From: Allacma fusca
Taxonomy: Eukaryota > Arthropoda > Collembola > Symphypleona > Sminthuridae
Reading direction: 5' to 3'
Length of the DNA stretch: 64,000 nt
Assembly (NCBI GenBank): GCA_947179485.1
Contig: OX359248.1
Span: 1,319,501 to 1,383,500 of the forward strand
In this document: positions 38,343 through 48,545 of the stretch, piece after piece
How positions within the stretch are numbered: the stretch's first letter is position 1
Layout: the number at the start of each line of letters is the position of its first letter
Translations under genes and position numbers: made by a program
The notes under the pieces: model-generated
What the model saw: only the letters and a program-made list of their open reading frames with translations
Databases searched by the model: none
What the model was told of the DNA's origin: nothing

Positions 38343-39750
38343 TGAAGGTGTGGTTCAGGCTGAATGCTTTTTCGTGTTGCAAGTTGCGGTTCGGGCTGGG
38401 TTGTTAACGTATTTCAACGGGACGGGTCGGGTAGTACTTTATGCACATAGTGCGGATTACGGGCGAGTTCAGGCATGATCTAAATATCGCGGGCGAGCAA
38501 GCAGGCCGCAAAACGTTTAAATTTCAATCAACGTCGTTTAGGATTTTTCCATTAGAATTATATGGCTTGCGTCCATTTGTACTTGCTCACCTGTTGTTCG
38601 TATTCCTGTTTCATCGTTTTTATCGTTAATCATGTTGTGACTAGTGGTCGGACTAATTCAGTTCAGAACCGAAATTTTTCGATTCAGTTCGTTTCGATTC
38701 AATTCAATTCAATTCGTAGTTTTTTCGATTCGGTTTACGTATTGAACCGAACCGAACGATTCAGTTCACACTGGTGGACTGAATTGAATTGTTTACTCTG
38801 AATTGCAGTCCAAACGATTAATCATTTCTCAAAACCGGTTAATACTGAAACCTCATATGGCGTGAAGCGAATAGGCTCACGTGAAAAATATGCACACTTT
38901 CGTCATAACGTTGTGATTCTTGTTTCGGATCATTCGACACAGCTTACAATCAGCAATGTTCTGACGTCTCATAATTTAATTCAACTTCCAGTAATTTCTG
39001 ATTATTAATTAAGAAATGGGAATTAAATAATAATTTTAATATTAAACTTAATTTGATATTATTAAATTATTATTAATTCATGTATTTCTAAATGCATGAA
39101 AAAAACTCATTTACGTGTGGTAGCAGGTACTGCGTGTTTAATTTGTCGTGCTGAAAAAAACAAACGATTTTCAATTCAGTTCAATTCATAGAGTAAAACC
39201 GAATTGAATTGAATTCTTTTTATACTGGACCGAATCACAAAACGGTTAACGATTTAGTCCACATAACTATGAATTGAATCGTTCCGACCACTAGTTGTGA
39301 CTGCTACGTTTTAAAGTTTGCTCTGAACTCAAAAACGTGTACTAGTTATTTGTATTAATTAAATTATTATTGTATTAAAAAATATCTTACATATGGTGTC
39401 ATAATTACTACTTTATGAACTTGATAAACTTTAACCCTGTGTAACTGCTCGTATTGTTAACGTTTGCTAGTATAAAACTCGATGTTGTTCCGATCTTCCA
39501 GATGAATGCTCAGTAATATTGTTATATAAATTAAAATTCTATAAAACGTTTGCGGGCCCCAGCGGGGACCGCAAGCTAGGTTGTGCCGTGTCAACTGAAA
39601 CCCAGCGGGCTGCGGTCTGGTGTGGGCCAAAAAAATATTTTCGGGACGGGATGTTTCAGAAATTGATTTTCGGGTCGTGCGAGTTCGGGTTACCTATTTG
39701 CGGGTAAAACTCGGGTTGGGTTGGGAAATGACCTGCGGGCCACGCCTATA
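38343..39750. mobile_element. Possible older hAT-like element hosting the inner MITE
   Basis: The sequence either side of the inner MITE is distinctly G/C-richer, full of CGGGT-type strings (GGGACGGGTCGGGT, TCGGGTTGGGTTGGG). The ends TGAAGGTGTGG and (reverse complement) TATAGGCGTGG match at 8 of 11 positions. They are flanked by GCTGTTCC (38335-38342) and GTTGTTCC (39751-39758), a 7/8 match. Without the MITE it would be about 750 bp. No transposase remains. Confidence 0.4.
38634..39301. mobile_element. hAT-type MITE with 8-bp target duplication
   Basis: The element is 38642-39293 (652 bp), with perfect 11-bp terminal inverted repeats TAGTGGTCGGA. They are flanked by exact GTTGTGAC duplications (38634-38641 and 39294-39301). 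The duplication fits the hAT preference nTnnnnAn. The interior is rich in AATTCAATTC and ACCGAA words and codes for nothing, so it would depend on a hAT transposase elsewhere. Confidence 0.93.
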
Positions 39751-39758
39751 GTTGTTCC

Positions 39759-41257
39759 GTAGCTTCGTGTCTCGTGCTGTGGTGTCTGATTTCTACTGAC
39801 TATGGCTCCGAGTTTCGGGGTTTACTTTACACATGACCGCAATTCATTTTTTGATGGCTTATGTGGTGAGTTCGGATTATATATGAAGAAATTTTTGTGA
39901 TACCTATTTGTATAAATATCACACTTCCATTCTATTTGTTAAGAAGGCATGTTCTGAAATACGCAACAAAAATCTGGTTCAATTTTTTTCTTCAAAAGAG
40001 GGATCTACGAGCGTTTTTGTGCCTAACGCCTTGAGTTGTTTTGCCTTGATGAAGTTCATAGGTGAGAAATCCAGGACATCCGATTTCCTACCCCGACCCT
40101 CTTATTTTCCTAAAATAAAAGAGAACAATAGAACTATTGTCACTGGCAGAGGGGTATGAAAAGCCATTAGATTGCAGCATTCGACCTCCGGAGTTGAACT
40201 ATTCAACTTTCCAGTCCATAGGAGCGTCGGAGCTGTATACACGGATTTATTTTTCATGAAGCCTCTTTAGCTAACATTACTGCCGTTCGATTTGATGGCC
40301 AGTTGTTCGTAAATCCTTACAGACCTAGATCTCAATTCCCAATCTTGCAATTAAAATTATTTGCCTGAAACTTCCTCCTGGACTTGTTTACGTTCAATAA
40401 CCAAGCACAGTGTCCATCCTGTAAAAACCCTTTGGCCTTTCGTACATGCTTTTTGTATGTCCCCTTACCACAGTGGAACGTATTTACTATTGTCCTGTAT
40501 GCTTATACATGGCTTATACGTAGCAGTACTGAAGCAATTCGATGAGGACCAGGAGCATCTGGCAATCCTGCTGCTTACGAGCACCTGGCCGCGCTAAATT
40601 CAGTAGTCACATAGTTTGAATTTTGAATCCGAACCGAATCCAAGACCCAAGAAGCCAAGAACATTGATGAAATAAATACACAGTAGCTCAACACTAATAA
40701 TATTGGGTTTGGATTTGGATATTAGAAATCAATTAATGTGTTCATATTTCACTCGTTGTGACTTGTGACATACAGTTGTTGTATACGTAAGTACTTTTTG
40801 CCGTATTACATTTTTTAACGTATTTTAACGCAGACGTTATGTCGGGTTTAAGGAAAGAATTTGTAAGGAAGATCATTGAGCTAAATTACCAGCAATCAGT
40901 TGAATTTAGAAGGTCTTGGGTATACATTTACATAATTATTGTGAATTAATAAGTGCGTATTGATTTTTCAAAGCCAAACGTAACTGAATAATAGTAATAA
41001 GCAAGTAGTTATTAAAGTTGCATAAGTTTGTAAGTAAGATTATTTTAATAAAAAGATAATATTATTCTGTATTTGTTTCACTAATGCTCCTACTACATTG
41101 CTTATTATTATTGGTTTAATTGGGTTTGGGGTTGTTTTTATCCTCAGTTTGTGTATAAGTGCAAGCTTAGAATCAGCATGCTGGAGGAATAATCTTCCAT
41201 ATTTGTTATTTTACAGCTTCAGTTTTCCCGGTAATATTAAAGACACAGGGCAGAAAA
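39759..41257. other. Intergenic stretch upstream of RPUSD3
   Basis: No gene recognised. A small basic open frame beginning MSGLRKEFVRKIIELNY at 40839 resembles a mitochondrial presequence and could be an upstream RPUSD3 exon, but I could not find a convincing splice join to the 41.2-kb exon. Confidence 0.4.
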
Positions 41258-43574
41258 ATGGCATTTCCAAAAGTTGGTATTAACGAAATGACGTCTAAAA
41301 TCACACACATTTACAAGCAGCTGCATCCTTGGAAGTCAAAGTTTGATTGCGCTTCTTTTTTGTGTCAACAAATGGTTCATGCAGAAGGTATGTTGTATTT
41401 TATTACAGTTCTGTCAGGGCTTTTGGTTTTTAAAAGGAGCTTGTGCTAAACTGTTCGGGCATCTCTTTTACAAATGAAAATGATTTTTCAGACGGAGTGT
41501 TTGCTATTAACAAGCCTTACGGAATGGGTTTAAAAACAGTAACGGAGGAAATGATATCAAAGAAGAAAGAAAAAAAGTCTGTGGATTTATTACACGCCGG
41601 AGGTGCCGGCTCCACTTATTCGCTGGAAGACGTTCTTCCAATAATACGGGAACAGCTGGGGAAACCGAACCTTGTTGCGGTAAAGTGTGCCGAAAAGTAA
41701 AAGATAATATTTTTTTCTTATTGCTAGTTCCGTTATTACGGGAAGGATTAATTATTATAAAATGCTCATTGTTAGTATAGTGCCGAAATATGATGCAGGT
41801 ATAATAGTGGAGTCACCGTGTTTGCTGATAATAAAAAGGCAGTAGATCGGATTAAACAATCTCTGTTGCGTGCCAAACCTAAGAAGATACTCAACAGTAA
41901 ATTCTACATTGTGTCACCATTTACACCGTATGAGGGTCACAAAAACCTTCATGAGGAATCTGTGGGAATTACATTACAAAGAAATGCAATGCATAAGCAT
42001 GCACAAGTAAATATTATTTGTTTTGTATGCTTGATATGCCTTCCTTCATTTAACACGTTTTAAATGTTTTAGTGTAGTAAGTATGTCCGTATGAAGTGAT
42101 GATAACAGATAACAGAAGATGCAAATGTAGAGAAGTCAGCGATTTTGTTCATATGTCGTGCATGTGTACCGTAGTTCAGGGTGTAATGCCTTCAAAAAAC
42201 AATGTACGTACATTTAGTCAGCTCATTCCGTGTAGTGTTACCGAGCTGGATATGGGACATTAGCCTCAACTTCCTCAATCAACCCTAAGAGACGAATCAA
42301 AAATGAAAAGAGGTAAAGTACATGTTTTAATGTTTCACATAAAAGTACTCTGACCATCTTCGGGCTCGGTTGTCAAAATACATGGCGTTGGCCGGTAGGC
42401 GACCCCCATTCAGGCGGCTGTCGCTAAGGAATGAATAAATGGATATAAGTTGCTTCACTATAGCTTCACCGATGAAAATTCGTTCACACACGGTATTTAT
42501 ACATTTTTTAAGGGTCTGAATTCGGCCAACTCTATGTGTATTCACAATCTAATGTATATTTGCATCTGAGCCCGAAGATGGTAGAGTACTTTTAAATAAA
42601 ACATTAAAATATGTGTTTACCTTAGTTTGAATTGCCTGTCGGGTAGGTAAATTAAGCCTTTTGCAGCCCTGTAGGTTTAAACGGAATGAGCTGAGTAGCT
42701 GAGCCTACATTTCCAATACTGTAATTGTAAGATTTGAACGACATAAGAACAATACTTGCAACCTCTGTTACCTCGTCATATGAATTTACTTGCAATTTTC
42801 CGTTTATTTATCACTACCACATGTGTTTTGCTGATTGTGAGTTGAGTGAAAGGCGAAAAATATAAATGTATTGCTTGAAGGAATATTTGCGGTGACGAAT
42901 ACCAAGATTGATTCAAGTATTGGTTTCTTTAATCCTGAACTGCTTGCTTACCTAGCTACAACAGCGTATAATTATGCCAGTAAAATAATTATATTCTTTA
43001 TGTATTTGCAGCCAGTTTTACTTCGAGATTTCAGTACTAACAGTGTTAAAAGGCAAGAAGTTTCCTTAGCAAGAGTTGCATTTAATGTTAAAAGTATAAG
43101 TCCTGACGGGGAATCTCTGGTGGAAGTAAGTATGGCCGAAACGAAAAACAACCTCTTAAGAGTCTACTGTGCAGACATGCTTATGCCGATTCTGGGGGAT
43201 CATTTGTACTCATCCAGAGTAGGTGTAGTACAGGGCTTGGCAACAAGACTGAATCCTCTGCATGTTGAGTCTGGCTCAGTTGCTCAGGTAAATTTCTTGA
43301 TAGAATCATTACAAATAAAAATTACATGAACCGAATCCTTCTGATCGTTAATAAAACTCTAAAATAGAAAATTCCGGAAAAAACTAGGAAGCTACTGCAA
43401 TTGATCCGACCCGAAGATTCTAATATAGTTCCTTTACACGCACATTTATACAGTCTTGTATTGCCTGACTTTTATGGACGTGACAAAGAGCTTACAATAA
43501 GTGCTCCGTTTCCCGAGATGTTTAAATGGACATGCAATCAACTTAACTTAATCTGTCCACAGAATGGTCATTAA
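41258..43574 (+). CDS. RPUSD3: RPUSD3-like mitochondrial RluA-family pseudouridine synthase
   Basis: Exons are 41258-41387, 41492-41696, 41799-42006, 43012-43287 and 43368-43574. All are GT-AG and phase-consistent, giving 341 residues (human RPUSD3 has 351). Similarity is best at VFAINKPYG, PILGDHLYSSRVGVVQG and the tail PLHAHLY. In RluA enzymes the catalytic Asp lies in HRLDxxTxG; here the block reads KCAEKYNSGV, so Glu111 replaces Asp, and human RPUSD3 also lacks the motif. Family knowledge: RPUSD3 belongs to the mitochondrial RNA-granule pseudouridylation module needed for mt-rRNA/mRNA function. The start is uncertain, because the frame is open upstream to an acceptor near 41217 and the visible N-terminus is a weak presequence. 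Intron 3 (1005 bases) contains a foldback element. The gene is convergent with RSL24D1. Confidence 0.85.
42219..42693. repeat. Inverted-repeat (foldback) element in RPUSD3 intron 3
   Basis: The ends are CAGCTCATTCCGT and its exact reverse complement. The inner arm parts also pair: ATGTTTTAATGTTT..., TAAAAGTACTCT and ACCATCTTCGGGCTC at about 42321-42366 against about 42565-42612. The middle parts of the arms have diverged. About 475 bp, non-coding; probably a MITE. Flanking AGT on both sides may be the target duplication. Confidence 0.75.
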
Positions 43575-43628
43575 GTTGGTACATATGCTGTTACTTTACT
43601 AGTGTCATAAAAGAAATAACCAAAGAAA

Positions 43629-43634
43629 AATAAA
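43629..43634 (+). terminator. Poly(A) signal of RPUSD3
   Basis: AATAAA lies 55 bases past the RPUSD3 stop and only 15 bases before the last codon of the opposite-strand RSL24D1, so the two 3' untranslated regions should overlap. Confidence 0.6.
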
Positions 43635-43648
43635 ACAGGTTTGATATA

Positions 43649-44876
43649 TTATAGTTCAATTTCTTCTGCCATCATTTCCTCATCAGATTCATGGATTTCC
43701 TCAACCATTCTCTCTTCCTGGGCTTTCTTAAGGCCAGCAGCAGGTGACCGAATGAGTGACAAGTTCCGCTGGACTTCCTTAATGTCCTTTTCTTTGTCCA
43801 AAACTTTAGCCTTTTTCAAACGTTGCATTATATGATGTGAACTACGCTTGTGCTTTATTTTCTCAATGCGTTTCATGGCTTCAACTGCGAGAAGATAAAA
43901 ATTCGAATGAAGATAGCCAATTATTTACACTCAATAAATTGTAGGAACATAAAAAAAGCAGTGAGTCTGTTCAAATACAGTCGACTACCACATTGCACCG
44001 TGTTTGAATTTGAATTATAACAAAAATCATAATTTTTCTTCAAGGGACCAACTAAAGAGTTCCTGGGAAAATTCGCAACAAATTTCCAATTCAGTGCCCC
44101 GTGAGTAAGGTCGTCTCTCACCGAATTGCAAAAATCCGAAAAATCGAGATTTTCGGATTGTTGCAATTTCATGGCGATAGGCCTTTTTGCAAGCCCCGTG
44201 GAATGACTCCATAGCAATTCTTATTGAATTTGAAGCCATACACAGAAAGTTCTGTACTGGAAAGTTCATCCAACGCAATCATCATTGTTAAGTTAATCAA
44301 GAGTACATATATAAAATGTGGGAATTTTCCCAGCTCGTTAATTGGTCCCTTTAAGAAAAATTATGATTTTTGGGATAACTGAAACACGGTGAAAAGTTGT
44401 AGTCGATTGTATCTGTACGGACCCAGTAAATAAATTCCGTATCGAAATTGCAATTAGCTTACCAGTCTTAACCCAAGCTTCCCTGTCATATTTCTGTGGA
44501 GCATTTCTCCTCTTCTCAAATTCAAAGGATGGATCCACTCCCAATTCCTTCCCAGCCGATTTTCGAAATGCTTTAGTCCATCTCACTTTACGGGGGTTTT
44601 TCTTTTTCTGGAACGCACGGTGACATTTGGATCGGCAAAACTTAAAAATCTGAATCATGAAAAAAAAATCATCATGAACATTGAATGAACCAAGTACTTG
44701 TGCCACTACAATATTCAATATACTCGTATTACTAGTCAGAGGAAGTGACTACAATTCGTATTGCTTACAATTAGTTTCAAAATAAAATGACTTACTTTAC
44801 AATCATTGCGAACAAACTGAATGCCATGTCCTGGGTACAGGTGGGATGAGCAGAAGTAACATTTTTCGATACGCAT
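43649..44876 (-). CDS. RSL24D1: Ribosome biogenesis protein RLP24 (RSL24D1)
   Basis: Minus-strand exons are 44796-44876, 44463-44649 and 43649-43884, GT-AG with matching phases. The product is 167 residues (human 163). The N-terminal L24e-type zinc motif is complete: C6 and C9 in [16 protein letters not shown]32 and C36 in [10 protein letters not shown]. Then come [32 protein letters not shown], and a basic then acidic coiled tail ending [10 protein letters not shown]. Family role: an RLP24 placeholder on pre-60S particles, later exchanged for eL24 in the cytoplasm. Intron 2 (578 bases) is mostly a 432-bp MITE. The last exon faces the RPUSD3 last exon tail-to-tail. Confidence 0.96.
43976..44411. 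mobile_element. Tc1/mariner-type MITE in RSL24D1 intron 2
   Basis: The element is 43978-44409 (432 bp), flanked by TA on both sides. The terminal arms are about 70 bases and imperfectly complementary: left CAGTCGACTAC..CACCGTGTTT..AAAAATCATAATTTTTCTT..AGGGACCAA; right is its reverse complement, ending GTAGTCGATTG. The TA target and CAGT-type tip suggest the Tc1/mariner superfamily. It is non-coding. Confidence 0.88.
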
Positions 44877-45539
44877 CTTGCGCTTTCACAGGTCAATCAG
44901 ACCTACTACTTCAGGTTACTTTTAATTTCTCCTTAACTAAAAAAAAAGTTAAAATTGCCAATAATTAAATGTAATAATTTCACCCCTGAACAGTTGGATC
45001 AAATTGTTAAATGTGCGACGTGAGAACCCTACGTTCTCATGTGCTCTAGTTCGTAACTCCCACACTTGGTTAGAGAGCACATGGATCCCACTTTCAGAAT
45101 CACATGTGCCTGTCCTACAATTAGTTTAAGCTTTATCGCCAGATGACACTTTAACCTCTTTTCGCATTCACAGACTCGCACCCTACGACCAGCCCCAATG
45201 CACATCACAAGAATCACAAATCGCAATGTGCATGTGCAACCACAAAATCCCTTACACTATAGGGATAACAATAACAACAAAATGCTTCTCATAAAATTAA
45301 ATTACGAAAATTATGGAATTAAACGATTGTTGCAATATTGTTAATTAAATACAGTTGAAATATTCCAGGACAGTTAAGTAATCTCAGGAGTAGAAAACAC
45401 ATTGCTTGTGGGTTAAGTATTAAAGTACATAAAATTATTTATTAGAATTTATACATTACAATTACCACATGCGTAATTTTTATTTTAATTGTCAATAATC
45501 ATTATATCGGCGATTCGGGAAAGTTTACACAGAATAGTC

Positions 45540-48500
45540 CAAAGCTGGGCGCATACCCTACATGCCTACAATTAGGAAAAATTGTAGGTTTTGCGCATAT
45601 TTTGAGGGAAAGATTCTGCAATTTATGTATGCTGATGCTGAGATTAATCAGTATGTAAGTACAGAAAAAAAGGTAGGTTCTTAAGCATGAAAACGTAGGC
45701 ATGTATGTTCGAAGCTTTTGTATTCCAAATCGCTGAATAAAAGCCCCATCTAGATTTTCTTTCACATATGTTTTTTTTTACTTTTGTTTACTTGGTGCAG
45801 TGCAAACTATTTCAATTCGGTTGCATTGACGCTAGTAAGCTGATTCCCTCCGGAATAACGTATTATATCATCAACCTCTTATCGTGCAAAGTTGATTAAC
45901 CATGAGAATCAGAGTGTAATCTAAAATTTCCGTAAATAAAATCTTCGAAATAAGAGACGATCTTAAAATATATTACTGATTCTACTGATGGTGGGTCACA
46001 AGGTCAAACTAAATGCCTGCATGAATCATGCAAAGGAAAGATACCTTACATCAAGGTTGAAGACCTCATATTCAGCATCTGATACGAGCATTTTAAGTAT
46101 TCCCTTAATACATAATTTTCTAAAAAACGATTCTATAGATCAATGCATTTTATATATTCATCTTCATTTATTATCTTGTACACATGAGAAAATATAAATA
46201 AGTACCCAGATTGCTGGAACTTTTTGAAAACAAATTTAAAAAGGCGACTTGAACGAACTATCGTTTCCAGCTCTGTAATGTTTATTTTTAAAGTAAGAGA
46301 ATTGTAAATAACTTGTATGTAGGTTGTAGGTAAGGTCAAATCTTGGGAGCAAAGGTGCTAGCCTATCTTACATGTAGGCCTATATGTAGGTCTATTTATA
46401 GTGTGCGAGCTATTTTCAGAAAAAATTATAGGCAAAATAGGGTGAACTGGTTTTCGCAGAAAAAATTCCTATATAATAGGAAATGCACGCCTGCATACAT
46501 ACGGTAATGTAGGCGTACATGTAGGTAGCTTGCATGAAAGGAAATTTATAGGATGTATACTCATATGCAATATTATTTAGGGCGCAGGCTTCTATAACGC
46601 AAAATATTTGGGAATATACAACGTTTTTAACAATAGTGTCACACTATACGGAAGTTTTCTCTCAATGCAAACCAAAACGATTTTTAAACGTTGGAAGATC
46701 AGGGTGCTTCAGGGACATCTGAGATTTCCCATTAAAAATAATTTTTATTCAGAATTGAATACATATGTGATCGCTCGATGGATCATATTTACTGCTACGT
46801 GCAACAGGAGTTCTCACTGAATGCATGTGTAAGGTTAATTTTTGAAGAAGGACTCAGAATCAGTTTGTTTAAAAATACGGCTACATATGGTAGTAACAAA
46901 CAATTTTACAAGAAGTGTTTTCTGAGTAATTGTTGTATAAGAGGGCTTAGTCTAAATTTTATCTAAACAAATGTTAAATGTCCAATATAAATTTGCTAAA
47001 ATAAAAACGGCGATATTAACGGCATTATTTGCCGCTTTGACATTGATACATTGACAGGACCTATATCCTGCCTATAGGCAAAGATATAGGTCCTGTCAAT
47101 TGCGCAAATAGGCGAGAAGGATGACCTTTCCTAAACTAAATGTATAGGTAGGATGTAGGATAGGCAAAATCAGTTTAGCATCTTTGCTTGAGAGTTATTT
47201 ATTAGGCTAAAATGTAGGCTCTACGTAACTACGTAAGCCTAAAAATAGATAGGATTTAAGGTATGCGAATATTTTTGCCCAGCTTTAGGAAACTTTTTTT
47301 ACTTTGTACGAGTAGTTATAAGTAAAGTAAGTAAGCACCAAAGCACCCACAGTGTATGTAGTACAGCTTACACTGCAAAGGTGTCAGCCTATCCTACATA
47401 GAACCATATTTGTAAGCTATTTGCAGGGTGGAATGATTTTTTTGACGAATCATGTAAACAAAATAGGGTGTAGGGATATACACTAAAACCTAGATTCAAA
47501 GTAGGTAGGCTGAGCCAATAATTAGCCAGTATCCAATATAGACATATATGTGTGATATATGTACTGAAGCGTGTAATTTGAATAAAACGGCGTTAAGGTC
47601 GGGTAAAATTTTAAAAAATTAATTATTAAAGAATAATCTACTTCTGGTCCTGGCAGTTGGACATTGTATTTGTATTATATGGTGTATCAGAAATTGAACT
47701 GTGTGTAACGCATTCTTCAATTAGGTTGGTTTTAGAATCCAGACATCTGAGGTTTAAACTGTGATTTGTATTGCCTACATATATGCCGAACGAAGGATTA
47801 GGAAATGTTTTTACTCGTTGTAAAGATTGTCGCTAATGTTTAATTACTTTGCAATAATTATTCCTTATTCTGCAAGCAGGCTCATTCCCTATTGTCAGGG
47901 TTGTTGGAGGTTGTGGGTTTGGTCACTCTTTACCCCTTGTGATCGTAATTAAATTTCGTGAGTTTAGGTACATACCCGGCCCAAAATTTCTACGCGAGCA
48001 AAAGTTTGTGCCATCTAGCCTTCGTACCTTTCTAAAATTTAAAGCCTTAAATATAAGGTAAAGTGGAAACTCTATATAAACTCGAACATTTGAATGACAA
48101 TTTGAGTTTCAACACAATTCAAATTTCCAACGGGCTTTACTATGTGATATGTTGTGAGCGAGTTGTCATAATTGTCTGATTGAGCTGATTTTGGAAAACA
48201 TTTCTTGTGGTATTTAATTTGTGAAATCTTAAAATAGATCAATTTTAACTATATCTCATACCGATCCCATGTAACCGGAACTTGAGTTAGGGTTAGTCCG
48301 AGAAAAATTGAATGCCAAGTAGGATGTCGGCAACGAAAAACCCATTAGAAAAGAACAGTAGGATGGGTATATAATAAGTAGAGCTATTTTGCCGTTGAAA
48401 TGTAGGCTTGTATGTATGTGCTTCCCATGAAGGAAGGATGTAGGATAGATTGATGCATTCGGCCATTGAAATGTAGGCACATACATATGCAGGCTCGGTT

Positions 48501-48545
48501 AAAATTTGAAATGTAGAAAGGGTATAGGATAGGCTCACTCAATTG
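45540..48545. repeat. Degenerate interspersed repeats built on TGTAGG(C)
   Basis: Words such as ATGTAGGC, GGATGTAGGATAGGC and CCTACAT recur many times near 45.6, 46.3-46.6, 47.1-47.5 and 48.4-48.5 kb. AGCCTATCYTACAT occurs near 46.36 and 47.39 kb in similar contexts, each preceded by GCAAAGGTG. At 48394-48545 two related units of roughly 75-85 bases, each with TTGAAATGTAGGC, stand in tandem. The region looks like a decayed repeat field. Confidence 0.55.
47050..47100. repeat. 18-bp perfect hairpin with a nested palindrome
   Basis: ATTGACAGGACCTATATC (47050-47067) pairs perfectly with 47083-47100. The 15-base loop itself contains the palindrome GCCTATAGGC. There is no T-run or gene boundary next to it. 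Confidence 0.9.
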
